Shown here: piece by piece, positions 23,867-33,133 of the stretch
How the letters are laid out: the number at the start of each line of letters is the position of its first letter
Numbering within the stretch: position 1 is the stretch's first letter
Origin: Adenanthera pavonina
Lineage: Eukaryota > Streptophyta > Magnoliopsida > Fabales > Fabaceae
Length of the DNA stretch: 64,000 bases
Reading direction: 5' to 3'
Assembly: GCA_026686845.1 (NCBI GenBank)
Contig: JAIVEN010000028.1
Coordinates: forward strand, 6,711,001-6,775,000
Program-made: the position numbers and the translations under genes
Notes under the pieces: generated by a model
What the model saw: only the letters and a program-made list of their open reading frames with translations
Database searches by the model: none
Told to the model about the DNA's origin: nothing

Positions 23867-24330
23867 GTCATAGTGGGCCATCATTTGCTCCACAAATGAA
23901 ATGATCAATTAATAGTCAGAGCTAATGAATGATATGCGAACTCAAGTTATTTGAGTCAAGAAGATGATGTTGTCTCATGGATTCAATACCCACTTGAGGG
24001 TCCATTGGAACAACAATTCTATTTAAACATTTTATCTGAACTGCTATCCTGTGGAGTTGAGTCTGACAAGCAAATAAGGCAATTCGAAGAGGGAAAGTAT
24101 GTTAAATTCGGCCCCTATGTTGCCTCCCATGTGACTGCAAGTTCACAAACACCGAATATAAAACTCTTTTATGCTCAGGAATTCTCAGAAAATTCTATGC
24201 GTGCTTTGAAATTTTATTGTCCTGATTCAACCCAGAAACACTGAGTAGTTTTGATGGATCACAAAAAGTCCTCAATTTTTCTCAGTTTTCAGAACCCTCC
24301 AAAGTGGCTTCAACATCATCTAATTCCATT
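23867..24330 (+). pseudogene. Captured fragment of a PIF4/5-like bHLH transcription factor gene
   Basis: The frame at 23,951-24,244 reads LSQEDDVVSWIQYPLEGPLE, then FYLNILSELLS, then KQIRQFEEGKYVKFG. This matches the amino half of phytochrome-interacting factors, which have an EDETVSWIQYPLDD-type motif followed by a KPxRQFEEExxVKFG motif. After a stop and frame change the next bases still give FDGSQKVLNFSQFSEPSK, which fits the next conserved stretch of the same family. Upstream, LMNDMRTQVI (23,924-23,953, another frame) and a weak GQVVLHS-like stretch may be the end of the phytochrome-binding motif. The bHLH domain is absent. It has frameshifts and no start. It lies inside the MLE, after the transposase stop and in the same direction. 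Family assignment is from memory of motifs. Confidence 0.75.
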
Positions 24331-24550
24331 TCATTTCATACATTCTTTCCATTTCAAATAACACCAATAAAGCATACAATACTCTGATTGAATTTTGACA
24401 TGATGAACAAAAAAACAGAGCATACATAAGCCAACGAAATGGTCTTCACCAAAATAACAGAGTACACTATCTAACCTTCCACAACAAGAAAAACAACACA
24501 GCATAACATCAACAATTGTCCACCAAAAACCTTCTTCAATCAACCTTAAA

Positions 24551-25096
24551 CTAATAGAAGTCAGGAAAATAAATTTTTAACATACTCCGAATGAACTTCT
24601 TCTTCGACTTCTCTTCCATACTGTCATCCTCCATGTCATCCTTTGGGAACTTGTTGAGATCAAACCTGTTCACAGTTGAACTTTGCCCCTCGCCTGAATC
24701 TAGAACAGCACCTGAGGTCACCTCATCGTCCGGTAGCTTATTCAGATAAAAAATCTTCGCAGGTGGAAATCGAACCTCACTGGACCTCCTCCCATCTTCG
24801 TCTCTCAACCGCTCCACCACCCGGTCGTCCGCATTTGCCTCTTCCATTGGAACCTCACCATCCATGGAATCTTCGACAACTAGATCTACAAGCCCTCCAT
24901 CCTCAATCGCATTGTAGAAAGAAAATGGGGATTCTCCATTGGCATCACCATCCACCGAATCGTGGACCACGGCTAAAGCATCATCATCGACAGAATCTTC
25001 GACGACCGCCATGGCATCCTTTGGCAACTGTGACTCTCCCATCAAATCCGATAGAACCTCGCCATCGATTTCGAACAACACCTTTGACCCTCCCAT
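24551..25096 (-). CDS. Antisense acidic reading frame inside the MLE, function unknown
   Basis: From the first ATG (25,096) it encodes 181 residues; the frame is open further upstream to about 25,252 without an ATG. It is strongly acidic, with a degenerate repeat VVEDSVDDDA / VVHDSVDGDA / VVEDSMDGEV. It has two related motifs, YLNKLPDDE (about residues 117-125) and DLNKFPKDD (about 146-154), then a short basic C-terminus (KSKKKF, ending YFPDFY). DLNKFP fits the DLNxxP form also present in the transposase N-terminal exon. About 300 bp of AT-rich DNA after the stop could be a 3' UTR. The Copia element inserted just 5' of the frame, separating it from upstream DNA. It could be a captured host gene piece or an inverted, diverged MLE N-terminal exon. 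I do not recognise a domain. Confidence 0.5.
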   Translation of the reverse strand: MGGSKVLFEIDGEVLSDLMGESQLPKDAMAVVEDSVDDDALAVVHDSVDGDANGESPFSFYNAIEDGGLVDLVVEDSMDGEVPMEEANADDRVVERLRDEDGRRSSEVRFPPAKIFYLNKLPDDEVTSGAVLDSGEGQSSTVNRFDLNKFPKDDMEDDSMEEKSKKKFIRSMLKIYFPDFY

Positions 25097-25273
25097 CGGA
25101 CGTGGACCAAACACTGATTTCAATCGACGCCGTAAATAAGAAGAGTCGTAATTGAGAGGAAGGCAGGGAACCGAGGGACACAGATGCCATGGGAAATGAA
25201 ATTGAGAGGAAGAGAGGGAAACGAGGGGACGCCGGACGCTGAAGGTCTGCAATCTCTGCCACGTTTCAATAAG

Positions 25274-25278
25274 AGTCT
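25274..25278. repeat. AGTCT target-site duplication, left of Copia element
   Basis: The identical 5 bp occurs at 37,449-37,453, immediately after the 3' LTR. Five-base duplications are standard for Copia integration. Confidence 0.95.
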
Positions 25279-25499
25279 TGTTGAAGCAAGAGTTTTGATG
25301 ATTTTAAACCAACATTCAAGAGCTTGGATTGAAGATATCAAAGGAGAACAAAGCTGTTCCAAGTGAAGTTTTTCTGAGTATTTGCTGTTAGATCTCTTGT
25401 AGGATCTTTAGTTTTTGTTATGATTGGGTAAAAGGTTTTGATTTGAAGAAAAGATGTTTTCAAACCTTGATTATATGTTAAATCTTTAAATATTTGAAA

Positions 25500-26475
25500 A
25501 ACACCCACAAACAGACGAAGGTTAAAAGTTTAAACTAAACTGTCAAGTTGGAAATTCGAACTTTGCCTTTGGAAATTCGAATTTCGAGCTAAAACTGATT
25601 AAGTCTGAAGAGATGGCTCTCTGTCAGACGAATTTTGAGTTTTCAAAATTCGAATTTTCATCTAGTCTGAAAGAAGCCTTTCTGGTAAAAGACGAACTTC
25701 ATAGTTTCAAAATTCGAATTTCAAGTAAAATGAAATTTGTGAAAACCAAAGAAATTCGTCTGAGACCATGATAAAATGCATCTGAAATCAAAATGAAAAT
25801 GAGTTTGACAAATGCTCTCTGACAGACGAATTTTGAGCTTCCAACATTCGAATTTTCATACAAGTCTGAAAGAAGCTTTTTCCAACAGACGAACTTTAAG
25901 TCTTCAAAATTCGAATTTCAGACAAAACAAAACTTGAGAAAATAGAAGAAATTCGTCTGAAAATGTGTTAAAGTTCATCTGAGATCAAGAATGATTTATG
26001 TCTCAAAACTGCTCTCTGACAGACGAACTTTGAACATTGAAATTCGAATTTCAGAAGCTAAGTTCTTGAGTCTGTTTAAGTGAAACATAGACATACGAAT
26101 AACAAGAATTTGCAACATTCGAATGATGAAATAAGTCTGGAAAGAGTCTCTCTGACAGACGAATTTCACACCTTTAAAATTCGAATTTCGAAGAAAGTAA
26201 ACTACTATGTCTCTTTTAACGTTCAGTGAACAGACGAATTTTGGGATACCAAAATTCGAATTTCGAAGACACTGTAGCAAATTGAAAACACTGTTCACAC
26301 TTAACTGAAAAACTTTCTTCTTGAAAATTCGTATGTCACATTGTGAAAATGTTTTATAAGTTTCAAAATTCGAATTTCACTTCATGAACAGACGAACTTC
26401 GTGTTGTAACGTTGAAAGTTTTAACCTTCGGTTCCTTCGAAATTCGTCTGTTGACCAACCAAAATTCGAATTTCA
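25500..26475 (+). repeat. U3 array of short palindromic motifs
   Basis: By eye at least 13 TTCGAA cores (usually AAAATTCGAATTTC) alternate with about nine CAGACGAA(T/C)TT motifs and several of their inverse, AATTCGTCTG. Many occur as pairs: CAGACGAATTTTGAG, a few bases, then CAAAATTCGAATTT. The same array is in the 3' LTR (35,809-36,784), and a diverged version lies before ORF3. Dense palindrome arrays have been described in the U3 of monocot Sireviruses with a different core sequence; the role is inferred to be regulatory. Confidence 0.8.
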
Positions 26476-26588
26476 GTATGTCAGAAACATTAAATGCGGT
26501 TGGTAAACGGATAGTTTTTCAGAGTAACCGTTGGATAACTTCCCCAACGGATAGATTTAGTCTCTAACGGATATTTGGGACCTAAATC

Positions 26589-26596
26589 TATAAATA
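26589..26596 (+). promoter_or_regulatory. LTR TATA box
   Basis: TATAAATA, 91 bp after a TTAAATGCG motif and downstream of the palindrome array. The 3' LTR equivalent is at 36,898-36,905. It probably sets the start of the genomic transcript near 26,620. Confidence 0.7.
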
Positions 26597-27141
26597 CAAC
26601 ATCATTTGAAGTTGTGGGTAATGAATCAAACTTGTATATACTGAATTTCTGCAAAATCTTCTTCTCAAAAGCTTTTACCCTCTCAACTTCTATACATACT
26701 CTTAAACTTTCATATCTACTCTTTTAAAGAGAGTCATTTCATTGTAATCAATCTACTCTTCATCTGGAAGATAGATTTACTTGTGAGGGATATTCACAAG
26801 GGGATTGGGAAGCACACAGTGTAAGTGCTTGGAGAGTTTGAGAGAGCTCAGAAACAGAGCAAACTCGTGTACTGTGGCCTTTGCAAGAAGCCCATTGAAA
26901 TTCTTGCTGTATAGTGGATAAATCCCAAGAGGTGTCTTGGGGACTGGATGTAGGTCAAGTGGAAGGACCGAACCAGGATAAATTACTGAGTCTTCTTCTC
27001 CCTATCTTTACTTTTCAGCTTGCTCTGTTTTACGCATTGTTTTCATTATACTGTGATATCTTCACTTACTTCACTTTGTGCAGAAAAATTTCAATCTTCC
27101 CAATTCACCCCCCCTCTTGGGAAGTCAGCCTTGCTAACAAG

Positions 27142-27156
27142 TGGTATCAGAGCCCG
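27142..27156 (+). other. Primer-binding site (initiator Met tRNA)
   Basis: TGGTATCAGAGC, complementary to the 3' end of plant initiator tRNA-Met, two bases after the 5' LTR. Confidence 0.92.
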
Positions 27157-27194
27157 GATTCCCATACAAAGGAACTCACAGTCCGGGAATTAAG

Positions 27195-28994
27195 ATGGCT
27201 GGCTTTGGAGAGAGTATACTCCCTGAAGGGAACAATACTAACAGACCACCAGGCTTTAGTGGAGAGCATTATGGGTACTGGAAAATGAGAATGCAGATCT
27301 ACCTCCAATCAATTGATCTTGACATCTGGTCAGTCATTGAAAAAGGGGATTTCATTCCAATGGCTCTAACTGAAGATGGAGGACACAAAGAGAAGCTGGA
27401 AGCAGAATGGAATGATGAGGACAGAAGGAGAGTCCTACTGAATTTCAAAGCAAAACACTGTTTAGTCAGTGCCCTAAATCAAGATGAATTTTACAGAGTC
27501 TCGCAATGCACCACTGCAAAAGAAATGTGGGATACTCTGCAGATTGCTCATGAGGGAACATCTGGAGTCAGGGAGAACAGACTGAACACGTGCATTGGGG
27601 AGTATGAGAGCTTTAGAATGGCTGAAGGAGAAACTGTAAAGGAGCTACAAAAGAGATTCACCCTCATTGTGAATCAACTCAAAAGCCTGGGAAAGGAATA
27701 CACTCAGTCTGAGAAAGTAAGAAAAATACTCAGAGCTCTCCCTCTGGAATGGCAGCCCAAGGTAACAGCTATAGAAGAAGCCAGAGGAGAATCTATGACT
27801 TCTGTCACAGCTCTCTTTGGCAGCCTTGAGGAATATGAAGGAAAAATCAAAGCACTCAAGGAAGCTGGGATGGACAGGAAGAAGAAAGGCCTTGCCCTCA
27901 AAGCTGCCGATGAAAAGGAAGAAGAATCTGATGAAGGAGATGATCTGGATGAAGAAACTCTGGCAATGATGGTTAGAAAATTCGGAAGATTCTACAGCAA
28001 GAAGAAAAACAAGAGATTCTTCAAGAAAGGAGCAGCTGGAGAAAGCAAGAAAGAGACAAAAGAACCTGTGACTTGCTATGAATGCAAGAAGCAGGGACAC
28101 ATAAAGTGGGACTGCCCCCAATTCCTCAAGAAACAAGAAAAGGAAAAGAAAGCTGCTGATAAGGGAAAGAAGAAGAAGGCCTACATCTCATCTATATGGG
28201 GCAACAGCTCAGATGAGGAAGAAGAAGATGAGGATGAGATTGCCAACATTTGTCTGATGGCACTTGCTTCTGAAGAAGCCACACCCTCACACAGTAGTGA
28301 TCAGGAAGAAGAGGTATATGAATCTGAACCTTCCTATTCTGAATTACTAGATGCATTTCATGAGCTTCATGATGAATTTATCAAAGTTGCTAAAGAACTA
28401 AAACTGGCAAAGAAAAGGATAATTAAGCTGGAGTCTCAAAGCATAGTTTCTGAAATTGCCTCTTTACCTCCGACTGAATCTGTCTGCTGCACCTCATGCA
28501 CTGAACTCAGGCAAACTAATGATTATCTAGTTAAAAGCATGTCTAGGCTCACTAGAGGTAAAGATATGTTGTTTGCCTTGATGGGGAGCCAAAGAATATC
28601 ACAAGGAAAAGCTGGTCTTGGCTATGATCCATGTGCAGTTAAGGAAAAGATCAGGAAGAAAAATCAGAATATGTATATGAGACATTTTGTGCATGCTAAC
28701 AATAATAAAAAGGAAAATGATGCATCACCTCACATTGAAACATATGATCAACCCAGGCATGCTAAACAGAAGTATTATTTGCATTGTTTTCTTCCTACCA
28801 CTCAATCTAGCAGTCCATTCATTACCTGTCATTTTTGTAACAAAAAGGGACATATTTCCAGTTCTTGTGCATTGAAGAAAAATAGGCTAGGCAGGAAAAC
28901 TGAATGGGTTCCCAAAGTTGCCTCTGCATCTAGGGAATTACTCACTGACCGAAAAGGACCCAAGCAAATTTGGGTACCTAAAAGAAAAACATAA
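27195..28994 (+). CDS. gag: Sirevirus Gag (capsid/nucleocapsid) protein
   Basis: 599 residues from the ATG at 27,195; the open frame extends back to the primer site without an earlier ATG. The first ~230 residues resemble the UBN2/retrotrans_gag capsid region (YWKMRMQIYLQSID, EMWDTLQIAHEG). There are two CCHC zinc knuckles, CYECKKQGHIKWDC (about residues 293-306) and CHFCNKKGHISSSC (about 545), separated by an acidic and coiled region. Two knuckles and a long spacer are typical of Sirevirus gag. It would package element RNA into cytoplasmic particles. It ends TAA at 28,992-28,994; pol continues in another frame. Confidence 0.93.
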   Translation: MAGFGESILPEGNNTNRPPGFSGEHYGYWKMRMQIYLQSIDLDIWSVIEKGDFIPMALTEDGGHKEKLEAEWNDEDRRRVLLNFKAKHCLVSALNQDEFYRVSQCTTAKEMWDTLQIAHEGTSGVRENRLNTCIGEYESFRMAEGETVKELQKRFTLIVNQLKSLGKEYTQSEKVRKILRALPLEWQPKVTAIEEARGESMTSVTALFGSLEEYEGKIKALKEAGMDRKKKGLALKAADEKEEESDEGDDLDEETLAMMVRKFGRFYSKKKNKRFFKKGAAGESKKETKEPVTCYECKKQGHIKWDCPQFLKKQEKEKKAADKGKKKKAYISSIWGNSSDEEEEDEDEIANICLMALASEEATPSHSSDQEEEVYESEPSYSELLDAFHELHDEFIKVAKELKLAKKRIIKLESQSIVSEIASLPPTESVCCTSCTELRQTNDYLVKSMSRLTRGKDMLFALMGSQRISQGKAGLGYDPCAVKEKIRKKNQNMYMRHFVHANNNKKENDASPHIETYDQPRHAKQKYYLHCFLPTTQSSSPFITCHFCNKKGHISSSCALKKNRLGRKTEWVPKVASASRELLTDRKGPKQIWVPKRKT

Positions 28995-31900
28995 ACTTTG
29001 TTTTGCAGGTCTGTCTCAAAGCTAAGAAAAGCAACAAATGGTATATAGACAGTGCCTGCTCAAGTCACATGACTGGTGATAAGGAGAAGTTCATCACCCT
29101 TAGAGACAAGAAAGGAGGAAAGGTGACCTTTGGAGGTGACCAATATGGCGAAATCACTGGTATTGGAATTGTGGGCAAAAATCCAGAAACATCCATTGAA
29201 GAGGTGCTGTTTGTGATTGGCCTCAACCACAACTTGCTAAGCGTGAGTCAGACTTGTGACAAAGGAAACTGGGTGCTGTTTGACTCAAAGTTTTGCCTGG
29301 TCATCAGAAAAAGTGATCACAAAGTAATTCTCAAAGCTCAAAGGGATGGTAACTGTTACACTATTGACCTTGATGAACTTCCTCCCTTAGATTCTGTATG
29401 CTTAATCAGTCAGAATAATGATAGTTGGCTATGGCATAGAAGATTAGCCCATGTGAACATGAATCAACTATCTAAACTAATTAAAAATGAGCTAGTAACC
29501 GGTCTACCAAAAATTTCTTTTGAAAAGGACAAAGAATGTGATGCATGCTTAAGAGGAAAACAAACTAAATCATCATTTAAATCTAAAAATGTAATTACCA
29601 CAACTAGACCACTTGAATTACTGCATATGGATTTAATTGGACCTTCTAGGGTGAAAAGTCTTGGTGGTAATCTGTATGTGCTTGTAATTGTAGATGATTA
29701 TTCTAGATTTACTTGGACATTATTTCTTTCTTCTAAAAGTGATACCTTTGATGCATTTGTAACCTTAGCTAAGAAAGTGCAAAATGAGAAAGGTATTTCT
29801 ATTGTGTCTATCAGGTCAGACCATGGAGGAGAATTTGAAAATGCATACTTCCTGGAGTACTGCAATGAGCATGGGATTGACCACAACTTCTCAGCACTAA
29901 GAACTCCTCAACAAAATGGAGTGGTTGAAAGGAAGAACAGAACTATTGGAGAGATGGCCAGAGCTATGCTAAATGAGAAGGAACTCTCCCAAGTATTCTG
30001 GGCTGATGCAGTAAATACAGCTAGTTACATCATAAACAGAGCTTACATCAGACCAATCCTTGGGAAGACTCCATATGAGCTGTACAAGGGAAGAAAGCCG
30101 AATCTGTATCACCTCCATGTGTTCGGATGCAAATGCTTCATTCACAACAATGGGAAAGAAAATCTGGGTAAGTTTGATGCCAAATCCGATGAAGGTATAT
30201 TTCTGGGCTATTCTAATAGGAGTAAGGCATATAGAGTTTATAATAAAAGATCAAATGTGGTAGAAGAATCTGTGCATGTGGTTTTCATTGAAAATGAAAC
30301 TGTTTCAAAATATGTTACGAATGAGGATGATCTTGCATTTAATTTTGAAAAACCAGGCATTTCTGATAAAAGTAAAACTGAACCTCCAAAGATATCTGAA
30401 TCTGTTAACACAGAGGAAGATATCCAGGAGCAAGAGTTTGATGAAGAAAACAATGAAGAAACATCTCAAGAACTCCCTAGAGCTTGGAGATATCAAAGGA
30501 ATCATCCTGTTGATCAAGTAATAGGGAATGTTCAAGAGAGAGTCAAAACCAGAAAACAGTTAAGAGAACAAATGCTCAACTGTGCTTTCATTTCTCAAAT
30601 AGAACCCAAATGTACTGAAGAGGCCTTAACTCATGATTACTGGATTTTGGCTATGCAAGATGAATTAAACCAATTTGAAAGAAATCAAGTTTGGGATTTA
30701 GTATCTAGACCCAAAAATCATCCTGTTATTGGTACCAAATGGGTTTTCAGAAATAAACTTGATGAATCTGGAACAATAATCAGAAATAAAGCTAGATTAG
30801 TTGCTAAAGGGTATAATCAAGAAGAAGGTATTAATTTTGAAGAAACTTTTGCACCAGTAGCTAGACTAGAAGCTATAAGAATACTACTGGCATATGCATG
30901 CATGAAAAATATTTTACTATATCAAATGGATGTAAAGAGTGCTTTTCTGAATGGATATATCATGGAAGAGGTTTATGTTGATCAACCTCCAGGTTTTGAG
31001 GATTCTACAAAACCAAACCATGTTTATAAACTGAAGAAAGCTCTCTATGGTTTAAAACAGGCCCCTAGAGCATGGTATGAGAGACTGAGTAATTTTCTAA
31101 CTGAAAAGGGGTTTAACAGAGGCAAAATTGACACAACCTTATTTACTAAGAAAGAAAATAAAGATTTGCTAATTGTTCAAATCTATGTTGATGATATTAT
31201 TTTTGGTGCTACTAATGAGACTCTTTGCAAGGAATTTTCTAAGTTAATGCAGGGAGAATTCGAGATGTCTATGATGGGTGAACTCAATTTCTTCCTTGGA
31301 TTGCAAATCAGACAGCTTAATGATGGTATCTTTCTTAGTCAATCCAAGTATCTAAAAGAGCTGTTAAAGAAGTTTGGAATGGAGAATGTCAAGCCAATGG
31401 GAACACCTATGGCTACTGCAACCAAACTAGATATGGATGAGAATGGGAAGATGTTTGACATTACTCAGTACAGAAGAATGATTGGATCCCTGCTGTACCT
31501 AACTGCCAGCAGACCTGACATTATGTTCAGTGTCTGCATGTGTGCAAGGTTCCAATCATGTCCCAAAGAAATCCATGCAACAGCTGTGAAAAGGATTTTT
31601 AGATATCTTATTGGAACATCACAGATGGGTCTTTGGTATCCAAAAGGCAATGGAGAAGATCTCAAAGGATACACTGATGCTGATTTTGCAGGATCCAAAA
31701 CTGACAGAAAAAGCACAAGTGGAACTTGTCAGTTTCTTGGAGGATCCCTGGTCTCATGGTTCAGCAAAAAGCAAAACAGTGTAGCCTTATCCACTGCAGA
31801 AGCTGAGTATGTTGCAGCTGGAAGCTGTTGTGCCCAAGTCATCTGGATGAAACAGCAGCTTGAAGATCTTGAGGTTAAAATGAAAGAGATACCAATCATG

Positions 31901-32134
31901 TGTGACAACCAAAGTGCTATAAATATCACCAAGAATCCTGTCATGCATTCAAGGACGAAACATATTGAAGTAAGGCACCACTTCATAAGGGATCATGTTC
32001 TGAAAGGAGAAGTTAAACTGAAATACATCCCAACAGAGGATCAAGTTGCTGATATACTCACAAAGCCTCTATCAGAAGACAGACACTGCAAAATAAGGAG
32101 AGAATTGGGAATGGTAAATCCCAATGAATTGTAA
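28982..32134 (+). CDS. pol: Copia-type Pol polyprotein (protease, integrase, RT, RNase H)
   Basis: There is no ATG near the start. The frame opens after a stop at 28,979-28,981, overlaps the end of gag by about 13 nt, and is in the -1 frame relative to gag. Counting residues from 29,003: protease motif DSACSSHMTG (16-25); zinc-binding HHCC of integrase starting at about 145 (HRRLAH...CDACLRGK); integrase core with catalytic D in HMDLIGPS (~208), D in RSDHGGEFE (~271) and E in ERKNRT (~309). Reverse transcriptase has YVDDIIFG at ~728, and RNase H has TDADFAGS at ~891 and STAEAEY later. It ends at TAA 32,132-32,134. No internal stops. Expression would need a frameshift or a splice; an acceptor-like TTTGTTTTGCAG|GT lies at 28,997-29,008. 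Confidence 0.95.
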   Translation, partial: KKNINFVLQVCLKAKKSNKWYIDSACSSHMTGDKEKFITLRDKKGGKVTFGGDQYGEITGIGIVGKNPETSIEEVLFVIGLNHNLLSVSQTCDKGNWVLFDSKFCLVIRKSDHKVILKAQRDGNCYTIDLDELPPLDSVCLISQNNDSWLWHRRLAHVNMNQLSKLIKNELVTGLPKISFEKDKECDACLRGKQTKSSFKSKNVITTTRPLELLHMDLIGPSRVKSLGGNLYVLVIVDDYSRFTWTLFLSSKSDTFDAFVTLAKKVQNEKGISIVSIRSDHGGEFENAYFLEYCNEHGIDHNFSALRTPQQNGVVERKNRTIGEMARAMLNEKELSQVFWADAVNTASYIINRAYIRPILGKTPYELYKGRKPNLYHLHVFGCKCFIHNNGKENLGKFDAKSDEGIFLGYSNRSKAYRVYNKRSNVVEESVHVVFIENETVSKYVTNEDDLAFNFEKPGISDKSKTEPPKISESVNTEEDIQEQEFDEENNEETSQELPRAWRYQRNHPVDQVIGNVQERVKTRKQLREQMLNCAFISQIEPKCTEEALTHDYWILAMQDELNQFERNQVWDLVSRPKNHPVIGTKWVFRNKLDESGTIIRNKARLVAKGYNQEEGINFEETFAPVARLEAIRILLAYACMKNILLYQMDVKSAFLNGYIMEEVYVDQPPGFEDSTKPNHVYKLKKALYGLKQAPRAWYERLSNFLTEKGFNRGKIDTTLFTKKENKDLLIVQIYVDDIIFGATNETLCKEFSKLMQGEFEMSMMGELNFFLGLQIRQLNDGIFLSQSKYLKELLKKFGMENVKPMGTPMATATKLDMDENGKMFDITQYRRMIGSLLYLTASRPDIMFSVCMCARFQSCPKEIHATAVKRIFRYLIGTSQMGLWYPKGNGEDLKGYTDADFAGSKTDRKSTSGTCQFLGGSLVSWFSKKQNSVALSTAEAEYVAAGSCCAQVIWMKQQLEDLEVKMKEIPIMCDNQSAINITKNPVMHSRTKHIEVRHHFIRDHVLKGEVKLKYIPTEDQVADILTKPLSEDRHCKIRRELGMVNPNEL

Positions 32135-33133
32135 GTCATTTCTGTGCATTTCTGTCTTTAGAGTTCTTAATATTAGAATAAATTCTAACTTGAGCATCGA
32201 AGTATGTTTTAGTATAGTTGCAGGTGCTCCTTGTGAACATCAATGGCTAAAAGTTTGAAAGTTTGGAGCACTCCAGATTGGAACAACCAGAAAATGAAGT
32301 GAATGATAATTATCCTAAGTTCTGGATCCATTCTGTAAGTCTTTAAAGTTGAAATTCGTATGTTGTTTGAATAATAGAAGAATTTCATTGATAATCTGTG
32401 TTTTTGAACTGGTCAACATGGTCAACATTCGAATTTCGGTTCACCAACAGACGAATTTTGGGCTGTTATGTCTTGGAACAGTTCTCGGTTAAGCCTCGAA
32501 ATTCGTCTGTTAAGGCTTGAAAGTTCGAATTTTCAAAATCAAAAATTTCAAAGTAATGATTGTCCATCACTGTTAGACGAATTATTACTTCTTAACATAC
32601 GAATGTTGGACAATCTTTGCAAAAATTGAGAAATTCGAATTATCAAGTTCAAAATTCGTCTGTTGAAACATGTTCTTGAAGAATGAATGCTTGAAAGATG
32701 AAGTTCTGCATACTTAATTCGTCTATTGTCTGTTGATTTGATTATTGCCTGCCTTTTTCTTTTCAACATTCGAATTTTGTTGGAACAAAATTCGTCTGAT
32801 GTGCTTGTATTGTTTGTTTCAAGCCACTGTCAGACGAACTTTCAAGATGAAAATTCGTCTGTCAGTAAGCTGTGCTGAACGGTTTAACTTGTAACTGCCC
32901 GAAGTTCAAATTTTGACCTCTCAAAATTCGTCTGTCAGACGGTTACACACGTTAAATGCGTCAGTTTTCCAAAGAACAGACGCAACCCTATTTGTAACCT
33001 CTCTTAGTCTATTCTAATTCTCTCTTCAATCCTCTTAACTCCTGTCCAAAAACCGTCATTTTCCACCGATTAAACTTCCTTTCGCACCCTATAAACCCAT
33101 TCTCAGCCACATTCTGCTTCATTCAACCGAGAA
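32135..33133 (+). promoter_or_regulatory. U3-like spacer before ORF3 with motif array and TATA box
   Basis: From 32,350 to 32,945 this non-coding spacer carries the TTCGAA and CAGACGAA/TTCGTCTG motifs found in the LTR U3. They are followed, as in the LTR, by TTAAATGCG (32,952-32,960) and then a TATA box, TATAAA, at 33,090-33,095, 39 bp before the ORF3 ATG. The order array, TTAAATGCG, TATA matches the LTR (TTAAATGCG at 26,490-26,498, TATA at 26,589). I infer an internal promoter derived from, or co-evolving with, U3. Confidence 0.6.

Larger units (their letters stand above)
25279..27139 (+). repeat. 5' LTR
   Basis: Starts TGTTGAAGCAAG and ends GCTAACA. It is the same length as the 3' LTR, and I count five differences, all transitions: four clustered at about 25,560-25,607 and one near 26,420. 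A TATA box is at 26,589-26,596. The upstream half carries a dense array of TTCGAA and CAGACGAATT/AATTCGTCTG motifs. Confidence 0.97.

Noticed and set aside
24676..25155. Plus-strand frame opposite the acidic MLE frame
   Set aside because: Proline/histidine-rich composition is what the antisense of an acidic, Gly-rich coding strand gives.
25500..26475. CRISPR-like or heat-shock-element interpretation of the repeated TTCGAA motifs
   Set aside because: Spacing is irregular and this is an LTR in plant DNA. Heat-shock elements need TTC and GAA separated by two bases, whereas here they abut, so an ONSEN-like heat response is not supported.
26914..27288. Reading frame across the LTR/primer site (and its copy at 37,223-37,489)
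   Set aside because: It spans the LTR end and primer-binding site and is cut differently in the two LTRs, so it is fortuitous.
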